Source: Pipra filicauda
Lineage: Eukaryota; Chordata; Aves; Passeriformes; Pipridae
DNA: 64,000 bases
Assembly: GCF_003945595.2 (NCBI RefSeq)
Contig: NW_024104998.1
Span: forward strand, 6,268,721-6,332,720
Direction: 5' to 3'
Of this stretch, positions 33,825 to 47,000 are shown one piece after another. Below the pieces are notes generated by a model. That model was given only the letters and a program-made list of their open reading frames with translations, did not search any database and was not told the origin of the DNA. The number at the start of each line of letters is the position of its first letter. The stretch's first letter is position 1. Made by a program: the position numbers and the translations under genes.

Positions 33825-36800
33825 GATTCCAAATCCTGTGATGACTTTCAAATAACTCTTGAATTATTTGACTGCTTGAGAGTTCCCAGGACTGAGATCT
33901 GCAAACACCTTGAAACTGCAAACACACACTTGAAACACTGCCTGGAAGTTTTATTGCTGGGGTTGGTATTATTTAGTGTATTCAGAGCACAGATGACTTT
34001 GTAGGATTAAACCTCCTGGAGCTGCTGACTGAAGAGGGAATTTCTCGTCCTCCTCCTGTTGTCTATTTGTTGAAGGTTTTAAGTTGTAGACAGACAAGAT
34101 CTGGAGCAAAGTTATTTTTAAATTAAAAAAAAAAAATAAAAAATAAGAGGAGAGAACCAGAGGAAAAAAGCAGAGAGGTTGTGATGGTGTTTTCACAATG
34201 CAAGGACAATAAAACCTCCCTGTCCTTAAAGGTGTTTCCAAGTGGACCAGCTTTGGTGGGTCTCCAGGTGTCCTTGGCCACCCTGCAGTGTCCCCAAGCA
34301 GCCACTTTGTCCTTCAGCTTTGTAATATTTTAACCAAAACAGCCACTTTCCGGGAGACAGAACCAATCACAAAAAGGGTCTTTTGAAGAAAAAAGGCAAA
34401 AATTATGAACAATATTAACTCTTTGGCTTTAAGAGGGTTTTTTTATTCTTAAAAATACCCCCAAACAAATGGGTTCTGAGGTGCCTCTGGGAAAAACAAA
34501 AGGTGCTAAAAAGTACCTTTTTCTGTCTTTCACCTGCCTAGAATTAGAGCAGGAAAAAACGTCCTGGTGCTTGTATTTTATCTGAAGTCAAGTTTCTACA
34601 CAGAGAAGAAGAGTGCGAATGAGATATATATAGATATGTAGATATATGGACAAACAGCTGCCATATGGACCTTCAAGTGCAGGAAATTAAGGATAACTCA
34701 GAACCCTGTTCCCCTCGAGTTTCCCCTGCTCGTACACACCAAGGGTTAGGGAGCACAATTAGCAGGAGGCGCCTGTTTTCAATCAGGGCAGAGGGGAGGA
34801 CCCGCCTCCTTCCTAAATGAATTGCAGATAAAGCTTCCCAGGAGTGGGGCTCCTTCTCCTCTGGCATAAATCAGGGAATGCAGTGGTTACACCAGGGAAA
34901 GCAGATCCAGCTGCCCAAGGGTTTCATCCTGCCCTGGAAGGGCATCGTGGATTGGGGCAGGACAGCTTTGTCCTCCTTTTCCTCGCTGTTTTCCACCATT
35001 CCTTGGCTTACAATGATTAACACATCTGTGTTTCATTCCCTGCCTTCAGCGTGAAAGGGGCAGGGGGGAGCTGGTCTCTCTTTCGAAGTCCTTGTCGAGA
35101 AGAAGGAGGTGCTGGAATGATCTGAAGGGGAAGGGGGAGTTATTTTTGTTGACATGATTTCAACAAGTAACAGCTCTGGCTGATTACACTGTGACTGACT
35201 TGGCATGTTAACATGGACTTCCAGGGAATCTCCTCGTGGTTTTATCCATTACAATGGGATTTGGAAATACAGGCTGCTTTGCTTTAAAAACAGAAATACA
35301 GCAAATAAAACAGAGCAATTGCTAAACTCTCTCAGGCCCAGGGAATTTACAGGTTAATACTGGAAAACCAGACACTTCTATAGGAGGAGCACTTTAGGGA
35401 AGCAGATGACCAGAGCACTGGGCACTGGTCACTCAGCATTAGCTGGGTCCCAGCAGTCACCAGGAAGATCTTTCTGTCCTTTTATTGTCCTAAAACCTTT
35501 GGTTCACAATGATTTTTTTTTCCTTGATGATTTTTAATAGGAGAGAAAATAGCTCTGCATTCACGTGAGAATCAAAAAAATCACCATTTCAGATCTACAT
35601 TAAGGGGAATTTATGAAAGTGCAGCCTCACCCCTTCTCTTCTCCCATGTGCTTCAGAACTGGGTCCAACTGGTACTTCAAACTAATCCTGGGAAAAATAT
35701 TTCCTGCTATCCAACATGCTCTAAAACGGTCCAGTCCTTGTGCTGCAGCATCTGGCATTGGTCACGTCCTGAAGTCAGACTACAAAGGATGAATCTGAAC
35801 CTAAAGGAATGGGATAAAAAGCTCTGCTTGTATGAGGCAGTATTAACATTTTGTTCTATAAAACAAGATCTCTCCGGTGCAGTGTCACATCTGAGTACCT
35901 TTAGGTGTTCAGCTTAAACTGTGTGGACAAGAACACTGTCAGTGCACTGGGATTCAGTCACAAAACAGCTCAGTCATCTCAAACATCTGAGGCCGAGATT
36001 ATGCTTTCCTCTGATAATTACTGTATTCTGTGAGATTTAAAAATATGACATCAAAAAGCTGATTTACAGCATCCCTCCCAGGGTTTTATTGTGACATCAC
36101 TACACGTCATACAACGTGCTGATTTAGCTTTTTCCTTAATTGCCTCCGATGGCACCGTGTCCCAAATGCTCTCTTGCACAGGAGGTGCTTCCCTTGCTGA
36201 ATTAAATGCCCCACACACAGTCTGAAAGGAAACGGTGCACACATGCACTGCCATGCAGAAATACAGTATTTCTTTGGTCAAGAAGCACAGGAAGGCAGCT
36301 GCTGGAGCTGTGGCATAGTCACCTGTGGGATGCAGATGTGCTGGGCCCTTTGGAGATCATTGCCCAGCTCTACTTTACTCCTGCAGGGCCACGACTTCTT
36401 GAGCTGAGCTGACCTAACCCTGGGATAAGAGGATGTATCACACTCCGTGGGCTGCTCCACCTTTCAGTGCTGAGCAGTCAACATTAAATCTCACATGGAC
36501 AGCCTCTGGAAGTAATGGATGTAAGGGAAAGAAAAGAAGTTCCTGTGTGAATTCATGGTTAAGCATGGCTCCTGTGCTGGGTACCACTGGAAATGCTCTG
36601 AAAGCCCATTCCACGTGTGTTTGAAGGCCCTCCGAGGTGCACAAGCTGTTTGTGGATCCTCTGCACGGGGCTACATTCACGATCTCTGTTTTTTTCCCTA
36701 GAAAAACAGTGGCCAGACGTGTCCCTCCGAACACTGGGGCCTTGTTATTGCGGTGGGATGTGTGGGGCAGTTTGATGTATGGACGTACTGATAGCGATGG

Positions 36801-38030
36801 AAAAACCTCCACTCAATGGAACGGGCTCGGGGCCAGGCCCACAGTGCAGCCTTGTCTGTAGCTGTTACTGTGATGGTGGATTCTGTAACAACTGTATCAT
36901 AAAACACTTTACAAAAGAGTCATGAACTCTGGGAAAGAGTGAGGCTTATAAATTCTGGTTAAACAGAGGAAGTCGCTCAGTGACTTGGCAGCCAAGCACA
37001 ACCCCCAGTTCTGGGGAACTGAAGCCAACATCAGAGAAACTGTGCAAGCAGATAGTTAATATCAAGGTTTACATCTTTCCAGCGTGTTACTGATCCTTGT
37101 GAGTATTTCTGAGCTGGATCTGGAGATGGAGAAGAGGAAAATGAAAGTGAGGTGTGATGGGGGTGACAGCCCCCTGCATGCAGACAGCCTGGGCACAGGT
37201 TTGTGCAGCCTGTCAGGTCGCTGTTTGGAATTGCATTTTCAGTGGAATCAATAGCTGAACTCCTCTTGACGTCAGTGGGGCCAGGCTTTCCCGTTTGGAG
37301 CTAATAAAATGTCAGGGGGCGAAGTGGAGCAGCTATCACAGAAAGAAAGAATGCAAATATAAATAGAATGGGAGGAAATTAGTAGCTGACAGATATTCCT
37401 TCCTAGTGGCATGGAAGATCTGGAAGAAAGAAAAACATGCTGTAAAGAATAAATGAATCCCCAGGTTTCTGGTTTTGAATGATAAATAAATGTCTGAATA
37501 AAAGGAGAGAGAGGAAATGAGAGTCAGGAACACATAACTTTTCACTCAGAAGGGTCTGAATCTTGGCTGGGAGAAAGCTATAGTGTAACTTCATTTTCTT
37601 TTATTCTTGGGCCAAGGTTTAGTGGGATGGAGGCTTTGGTGACAACACTGACTTCAGTAGGTGCCTTCCCTGGCCTCTAATTCCCACTCCTGTGTCTGTG
37701 GAGCCATTTTGTAAACAGGCACAAGTAAGTCACCAAGTTTAGAATAAAAGCTCTGCAGGAGTGTGAGGAAGTTGTTGGGAAGATGGTGATGCCATCAGAC
37801 TTGGCACGGGCGTGGACCTGGTGACCCCAGGATGCTTGATCTGTCTTTGCATGTTCCCTGGATTTGTCTGGGAAAGCAGCCCTCCTTCTCCCCATCCTCC
37901 TGCTCATAGAGGCAGGCTGGGCTTCTGTAGTGTGATGGGGGCAGCACGTTTGGGATGTTGCCCTGCATGAGTTGTAATCAAGCTCAGGACTGCCTGGCAT
38001 GAAAATGTGATCACAAGATTACTGTGATCT

Positions 38031-41000
38031 TCCCTCTATTAATTCTTCTTCTGGCTTTGCTGTGCTTTCTTACTCCATTTCTCCACCCCAGGCTTCTTCC
38101 AAATAAACAACCCACCCATAATTACTTTTTCTTCACGTGGCCCAGGTTTGCTACCTCTGTGCCAAATGTGGTGTTTCTGACACTGGTGCCTGGGCAATAT
38201 TTTCTTTACAAGGTGTTCTTGGGTATGTGAATTGTTGGCCTTGCAGGGTCCTGTTCCCTGAGAGGCTCCCCAGTGCTTCTGCCCAGTTATCTGTGACTTG
38301 TGGCCTCTGCTCACTTAACACCTCCCTAACCACCTGCAAAATCCAGCTCTCTGTGACTCCTGTCACCTTATCTGTCCTTATCTCTCAGGTCCAGCAGTTT
38401 CCCACGACCTGTTCAGTCAGTTTAACTCCAGGCCAGGGCTCAGCCTCTGCCCAAGGCTCCAAAAACAGAGGAAGGAAGGGCAAGATAGTGAGATATTATT
38501 TCTCAGTCATTCCCTATCAACCTGGGAGACTGCCCTGGGCTGGGTTCCCCAGGGATCCCTCCTGGAGCCAATGTCACTCATCAAGACCATCAGACACTAA
38601 AACTGCAGCTGCCGAGTCTCTTTGCTGGATCCAACTGGTGGTGATTCCATATCTTTCTACTTTGATCCTTCCTTTCTCTTTCTTTCCCTTATACATTTTC
38701 CTAAGTGTTATTTTTATGCTTTTATATTGCTCTGTTAATACAGATATGAACAACCAAGACAGCCTACATACCTGTTGTATGTGAGGAAAGTTTTCTAATG
38801 AGCTTTGGACAAAGCTCTGGACCAGCTTGCCTTGGGAAACTGTGGAATCTCCAGCAGAGAAAGTTTTTGAGAACTCTCAGATCAAAAATATCCCCAATGG
38901 AGATTCCAGTGCATCCCCAGTGCTAAGTCAAGCTGCATCTGGTGGGGTTTTTTTCTGCCTTCTCTTTGAATTCTTTCCATCTTTTTGCTATTCCTCTTTT
39001 AGAGACAGCAAGTCTTCACCTTCCTTTTTTCCTCCTTGCTTCCCATCATTCCTTCCTTCATATCTGTGATTTCATTTTGGGAGGGCATGCCTGGTAACAT
39101 GTAGGTATTTCTTTCAGTCTGTTCTTTCGATAATTTGAAGTGAAAGAGGTGACTTCAGCATGCACATTCAGAAAGATTTAATTCAAATCAAAGCAGTATT
39201 ATGAATGACTAAAATCTCCCCACAAACTAAAATGGCAACATATGCAGGCAACAAAAATGGCTTAGTGTTAGTCATGGTTGTGAATGATGCTTTAGGTGGA
39301 AAATTGCGAAGAGGAGCTCAAAGGAGCTAGGTGAATGAAAAGTAAGGTATTTATTCCGACGCTGTCAGATGCTGGAGTTGTGAATTTATGCAGGTGAACT
39401 CTGCTTAGACTGGGGCAAAAAAACCACACAAAAGTCAGCTGCAAAGCAGTTCATGTTAGTGGCAGATGCTCTGCTTGTTTAACAAGCACTTTCAGGGTTT
39501 TTTTGCCTCAAGTGCAGCGTCTCTTTTTTCATGTTAATGGGGATGGCTCTTTTAAAAACACCAATTTAAGCAGCGAAGAATAAACCATATTTATTCTAAA
39601 TGGAAAGGCAATTACCTCAGTGATGTTCCCCTGGGCATAAAAACCTACATGCACTATCCAGCGGAGCTACAGTAACCGCTTTTGCAAGTCGTTTAACTTG
39701 TAGAATTGAGTTCTTTTTAATTGCTTGTTGAATTACCTGGGTTTCAGCCTGAGCCCTTCCAGTTGTAAATTGGTTACAATCTGAAGTGGGAAATGCTGAG
39801 AAGCTGTGGGTTTCAAAACAAGCCTATAAAGTGCTTTCATTTACTAGAAGGAATTTCCAATTTGAATTGGCATTGTTCTCCCACCTCAAAAAAAAAAAAA
39901 AGGAATTGCTGGGAAGGCACCACTCAGACATCTGAACAGATTTCTCATTCTGGGTCTTCCAGATGGAGGAAGAAGAGCTTTCAGGTAGTTTTGACTTAGT
40001 TTGGCCTCAGTGGTGTTTAATTTGTTGATATGAAGGAACAGGTTCACACCCACAATAACTACTTTTGTTTGAAAACTCCTGGCACGTGAAGAGATGAGTT
40101 TAAGTGGAATTTTTAAACGGGTGGATTTTCTTCAGTTAACTGAGGATCGTGGTTGGGATGCTAAAAAATCCCTTCTGATCCCTGCTGTTAGTTTTGGGGG
40201 AAATAGCATTTTCAGCAGCAGCAGGAATGCAACCCTGGAAGCTGATCTGGAGAAGAAGTGGTATCACCACAAAACGTCAGCGAGTTGAAAGCCAACTGCC
40301 TGAGGCTGAGCTGGACTTGACTGGTTTCTGCAGTTCGGTGGCTGAAACTCCCACCAGAGTCCAGGGCAAACCTCCATGTGTTTGCCTTGATGTGGAAATG
40401 CACCCCCTCCTCAGCCAGATGGTACAGCTACACAGCAAAAAACAGGGGAAGAGGGGCTGCATCATGAACTGCAGGAACTGATTGGAAGATTACTAGCATT
40501 TCATATATCAGGGAAGCTGGACCCTCAAGAGCAACCCACAGCCGAGCTTTGGGGCCCTGGAAAACAAAGCTGGGATGGCAAGTGAAGGCAAAGCCAAGTC
40601 CTGCAGTGAAGACACCTCTTAATACTTTGCAAATGTGCATGTTTTGTCCTGTCGTATTTGTTTGCTGAATTCCAGCCCGATGCAATTTGAAGGAGCTGGG
40701 ATCTCTTAGTCCTGTGCAGACCCACTGAGCCAGCACTTACTGTGCTGTCCCTGATGACCAGAGGGCTCTCACTCCTCTTCATCTGGCAGCAAGGATAGCT
40801 GCCACCAGAGCCTTCAGCACCTCTGGGTCTCCCTGGTGGCACAGACCTGTACCTTGGAGGGGAGCTGGCCTGCCGACTCCCTGCCCTTCTTCGCCTTGGG
40901 AGAGACAAGGACAAACCCTCAGCTAGGATTCCACCCCTTTTGCTGCTCAAAAACCATGAGGGTTGTAAAGTGAGTCAGGGTGAGTGCAGCTCCCTGCTGG

Positions 41001-44000
41001 AGGAGCACAGATGCTCCACAGAGAGCCTCCACACGGAGGTCCAAAATAGGCTGTGGCAGGGAGCATCGTGGAACAATAACACCTTAGAGCCAGAACAGCC
41101 ATAATCAAGTGTTGAGCTCAAATCAGTGGAGGGGCAGCCAAGGAAATCGTAGTCTCCATGTGCTGCTGCTCTTGCCAAGGCAGCTCCTCCAGCCCGTGCA
41201 GCACAGACTGCCCAGGCCCTGAGCTGCCAACACCTGCCCTGAAAACTCGGGCAGGAACAGCCCAGTCAGCACATACGTTACATCACACTCGGATTTTCAT
41301 CTTCCCTGGCAAACTTTCGCTGGCATTATTTTCCCAGTGTGATTCAAATACCAGTCTGAGGAGGTCATTCAGAAGGAAGGGTTTGTTCTGTGCTTGGCTG
41401 GCTGGAAACCAGCGTTCGGCTTCAGGCACGACTGTGCCTTAGGACCCAGCCAGCACACGGTGTTTGGATGTCCTGCACAAAGCTGTGGCCTCCTCTGTCC
41501 CTGCTCTGCAGTGAGTTACCCCCTGGAGAAAGGCAAGGAGGTGTGTTTTTCTGTGCAGACACAGAACGGGGTCACGAGTTCTGCTTTTCACCTCGTGGCT
41601 CTTTAGAAGCTCGTAGATGTTTCTGGAAAGTCTCCCACTGGCTGGGATGGTCTCTGGAGCAAACCTGCTCACAGCACAACTGCCTTGTGGTAGGATGCAG
41701 CTGCACATCACACGGTGCTCCCTGGAGCAGGGGTGAAATCCAGGCTCATATCCTCGGTTCAGGATCATTGTTAGACACTCTCACGGGAGAGGAAGGACGT
41801 GCAGGGGGATTTGTTGAGCGGGAGGACCCGAGTGCCCTGTCCCACCACCACACGTGTGCTCTCTGCTGTGGGATGTGGTGGTGGACATGTGACCTCTCAG
41901 TGCCCCCTGCTCGCCGTCCACATCCGTAGAAATGTCCCTGTGGATGTGGTTTCAAGCCCACAGTGACAGCTGTGACATTGCAGAGCCCAGCTCAGCAGGC
42001 TGGCAGAGCACAGAGGCTTTTAATGCAGAAAGGGCACTCCTCCCTCCTTTCTGGTTATGCCTTCCTTACAGGAAGTTTTTGATATGGCTTTGGTCCAGCT
42101 GGCTCTCCGACGAAAGGAGGGTCTTTCCACACGTGAACCTGCCATGAACTTTATGATTTTTTTTGGAAAAATAAAAAATTAAAAAAAACCAACATTGACA
42201 GAGTTAAACATGTCAGTTGTCAGTTGGTTTAATGAGAGAAGGGAGGGGAAAAGAGGTCGTTTTAGGCATGTGAGACCTCTTGTTCTTAAAAACAAAATGG
42301 AAACTTAAACCCAAACAGTGCTGCATATGGGCCCGAATGATCTCTGCAGGCAAAGGGAATGCAAATAAAGAGGGTTATTTTAAGGACTCAATAAGTAATC
42401 AAGTCCCCCTTGAGGCCGGGCTGATCACGGGCTGATGAATAGCGACTCCAATTTCAGAGCAGCCTGGGGAAGTCACAGCCCTGCCGGGGCTGCCCTTTAA
42501 AGTACTTGAGGCCTCTCTGTGAGAGTTAATTTGAGGACAAAGGGAATAAAACGGGAAGCACATCACTTTGTCCATGTGTGTCCTATCTGTTACAGAAAGC
42601 CTTCTCCCACAGGGAGGAAAAAAGAACCGATTTTCACTGGCACAGCAAGGCTGTTCTGCTCTCACAAAGGGCCTGAAGCAGATAAAAACCTTCTCCAAAA
42701 TCCATCCAGATCATCCCTGCCTGGTAATTTTATGAGGAATGGGGACTATAAAGAGCTCTTTGAAAAGAGCCCTATAAAGGACCATATAGTGCCACTGCCT
42801 ACAAAAAAAAAAATTACTCCTGAGGCCACTTATGAAGTTAGAAATACTCCTTTTGGTCCAGTGCAATAGGTGCAGGTGGACTGGCAATAAAACAAACCTG
42901 ACTGACTGCAGGGCACTTGTCTGGATTGGCAGCAGGGGATTTTTAGTGGCAGAACAAGGGATTTAGTGGAATGTGGACATGTGAAACAGGGCAGGCTGGA
43001 TTCAGCTCTGGTGTAAGCAGCACAGGTCCGAGCCAGCCAAGCCCCCCTTTCTGTTTTAAGGGCTCCCCAAAAGGGAGTGATGCCTTTCTCTGGGGTGCAG
43101 CTCAGGGAAACCAGACACATGGAAGGGACCCAGAGACCCTGGAGAACTCTTTGAGCTTGCCCCTACCACCTCAGAGAAGCCAGTGGACTCCTGAGCCCCA
43201 CAGAATGTGGATCTGATCTTATTTCAGCCTCTCCTCCAAGATAAGCCAGTTAATTCAATCTGCAAGCCTGACTTGAGTCAGACTTTTGTACCCAGATAGA
43301 CGGTGCAGTGATGTGATAATTCAATTGAATTTCTGTTGAAGATGTATTCCTGGAGTAAATAAAATTATTTAGACATATAACAGGAATTCAGGATGAGCCT
43401 AATGGAGAAATTAGTTATGTTGAGTGATATTCCTGGATGTTTCTTAGCTGTACCCAGGTGACAGAGATGCCTCATCTAGTGACTGAGGACTTACCTCAAC
43501 ATCTACCCAAAGTGAGGGCTGACACAAAGGATTCCTCCTCATGGAAAACAGGGGAAAACGGACAAAAATACACAGTGAGCCAACCAAAAGGAATTTGTGG
43601 GAAAACCAAATTACCATAACTTTCATCTTATTTCTGTTCTGCTGCCCCACAAGTCAGATAAATGAGTTGATAGGCACAGGAAAGCCATTTTTTGCTGGTC
43701 TGTGTGTACATGTAGGTATCACTGTGTACTAATGTACAAAATTTGCCCAGAACGTGTTTCTTGTCTGAATTGGCATCCCATTAGGCTCAGGGCTAAGTGC
43801 ACCTCTTGAAGAAAAGGATTATTACAGTTCATTAGTAGACCAGGCACTGTGTTCTCTTTGGAGAACACACTTCAAAACTCACACTTCAGAGCACTGCCTT
43901 TTCTTCCTGTTGAACCAAGGCAAAATCCGGTTTTGAAAATAGAAATAATCGAAAAGTGCTGTATAACTCTAAATGCCAACAAGGAGAAGAAAACCACTTT

Positions 44001-47000
44001 TAATGCTAGAGAAATCCTCTTGTTCTTTAAAGTTTGTGTGTAAAATCTTGCACTTACAGAAGCCACAGGCAAGGCTTCCACTCCTTTTAGCGGGGCCAAG
44101 ATTTCAACATGCTTTGTGAATTCTCAGTGTGTATAACTTGATCCCTTCTAAGGAGATTTATAGCAGGCAGGAGAAGCTACAGCACTGTAAAACGTTGGTG
44201 TGCACATACAAAGTGAATTAGGAGACACAAAAGATTTTGACACTTGGGGTCAGGATTGAAAGTGGAGCCCTTTATCAGCTCGAGGAAATGCGTGTAGTAA
44301 ATCCAGATAATTCCTGTAGCACTGCCTGCACGGTTCTGGGAATGTGGTTTCTGTGTGTTAGACTCTTGACTGTGCAATCAGCAGCAGTTCTGCCTGAGTA
44401 AGGACTTAGACCACATCCCTGCAGTGCATTCCAGGATATTCTGTTCCCAATGCATTTACCTCCGCAGACAGCAAGATGTTAAATCTGGAAACTTTCTGTA
44501 AGGAATTCAGTTGATTTTCCATACCCCCTATACATTGAAATGAATGAGAATCACACAGAATTTTAAAATATTATGCCATGAATTTTGCGTGAAGAGGAAA
44601 CATGATGGAAGAAGTCTAAAAAAGTCTAACTGTGGCTTTTTAAACAAACAGCCTAGCATTAAATGGATATATTTAGTAATAAAAGACAGGCACCATGTTG
44701 ATTGTGCTACACAGATGGACTCAAAATTAATCTTGGAAAATATCTGTAGGCAACCTAAATTCCCTGGAAGTTATGAAACTCCAGGTTGACTGTTGCTCTG
44801 GAATGAAAACTCATTTTTCCATGTCAGGGTTTCCTGTGGCATGGAAAGGCCACTTGACTGGGCAGGTTGGTGTAAAATTGGTTCTGGTTTCCCTTTCACA
44901 GCAGGTCAGATGCAGACCACCTTTGTGGCACAGGCAAGTGATCTGCTCCTGGGCTTTCATCCATGGGTTTAGTGCCTGGCAGAGGCACTTCCCAGAGTTG
45001 TCCCATCCTGGCTCAGAGCCAGCTGGGGCCGTGGGTACCCGACACAGGGCTGACGAGCTGGCAGAGGTGGCAAATCCAGTGTCCTCTCGAGGGCAATAGC
45101 TCGATGGTGCTTGAGTCCTACCTCTCTCCCACCCCAGATTTCCCTGGAATGGGGTTTATGAGCCGCTGGACTGCGGCACTTTTATGAAGTGCAAATTGGG
45201 AGTGCGGGAGGCAGCGACCCCGTGGGCACACAGAGCTGCCATTATGTGCTCAGCCTGTTCGGGGCCCTCAGCCTTTGGGTCTGTTTTATGGAGGGGAGAA
45301 ATACAGGCCAGAGGGGTGAGGCTGGCATGTCCTCACTGAAAAGTGCACCACGACTTCTTTAAATGCTGTCCAGCCAGTGACCAGAAAGACCTCACTGAAA
45401 AGACTCTTCCAGCTTTCAGCCAGGTAACTCTTCAAGGATTAAATATCCCAGCTGATAATAAAGGTATTAATCTGAAGTGCTGTCTATGCATTTACCTACA
45501 TGCCCATAAACTACTTTATTTCATGTTTTATTTAATTCCAAAATAGACTTGCATAACCCTAACTCTCCATCTTGGCCAAAGGAAAACAACATGTGTATGA
45601 AACAGGCTGTCCAAGATCCAAAGGCAGCACAGTTTCAGCCTCAGGGTTTGCCACAACTCTTGTGCTTGGGGCTACAATTAAACTTTTCAACTTCAAGAAG
45701 AAATATTTTAAAAACAAGAATAATCTCCCAGACTATTCTGACACTAGCTAGAATGTTTACTTTGCATAAATCAATTGGGAATATTTCTGTGCCGCTGGAA
45801 AACCTTAAACAGGATTCAAGGTGCTGGGAGAAATTTAACACCTACAATATTCAGGCCAAGGCAGAGCGGGGAGTGTCCCAGTGACAGGCAGAGGTACAAG
45901 ACGAATTAGTCAGGGGAAAGATTTATTATGGATTATTATGGATTTCTTAAGATCTTAGAGCTATTGAAACACAGTTCCTAACACTTCAACAGTCTAGGTC
46001 ATGCATTATGTACAAGATATTCCCCTGCATGTTTTACAAAGGATTTAAATGAGTCGTAGATATTATAAGAAGTTGCTGACACAAAGGCATCAGTAGGAGC
46101 TTGATCCTGCAGATCTCATTGACCACTGGTGTCTACCTTCCCTTTTTTTCTACTTTGAGAGCTGGGGAAAGTCTGCAGCCTGATCAGCACTCAGGCCTTG
46201 ACTAATCCATCATTAAATGAACAAAAGAAGAGCTGTGAGGGCAAGTGGACAGACTGGAGTGTTTGAAAGCGGTGTGATGGGAAGAACTGTCCCACTGACG
46301 TTTCTGGGATGAGGCAGAGTCCACCTGTACTCTCCACTAGCTCACCTTACCTGCTCACAGGTGTGTAGGGAAGGCATGCATGGAACAGGGTTGGGAATAC
46401 GTGCTCCTTCCCCAGAAACCATCTCTGCTTCCAGGGATCAGAGACTCTAAGACACACTTTAAATCACAAAGCAAGGGTCTTTCTTTGAAGTTTGCTCCAC
46501 TTGCTTCCCCGATAAATCCTTCCATACGTTTATTCCCGGGATACTTTCCTGATTTTCTCTTGTTGAACTATTTCAGTTCAAGCTGAGTTTAGAGCAACAA
46601 TTTCTCTTTTGCACCCCTCTCCTTGATTCTTGCCCTGCCCCATGATCAGAAGCAAACTGGGATATTGGCTTTTTGGCTGGTTTTTATCTCTTGTTCCCAC
46701 AAAAATGTGGGAATGACAAACCTGTTCTCTGAGGGGCCTGACCTGCCCTGGGCTGGGTGTTCTCCTTTGCCTCAGCACCAGCAAGGCTCTCTGCACAAAC
46801 CCACACGTTCATACACCAAGAAAAGCTGATTGTAAGAACAGTTTGGCCTTTTCAAAATAATAGTTCTTTCTGCTCCTGGCAGGCAGGAGAAGAATTATGT
46901 TCCCCTTTATATGACAATCTCAAAAGAAGCTGGTTCAAAGCAAACAGTAAAATGAGCTTGGAGGCCCCCCTGACTCTGTCACAGAATAATGCTGTGTGTA

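Larger units (their letters stand above)
27148..38030. other. Intergenic, no recognised gene
   Basis: AT-richer non-coding sequence with the two 19-bp duplications (28781, 31710), the (TA)n run, one CR1 (32015) and the 14-bp duplication (33797). The frames at 29275-29658 (+) and 32890-33525 (-) have no similarity I recognise. No RNA gene was seen. Confidence 0.6.

Noticed and set aside
38137..38784. 215-codon + strand frame, and a possible old LTR in the same region
   Set aside because: No protein similarity recognised and T-rich composition. No paired terminal repeats, primer-binding site or target duplication could be seen.
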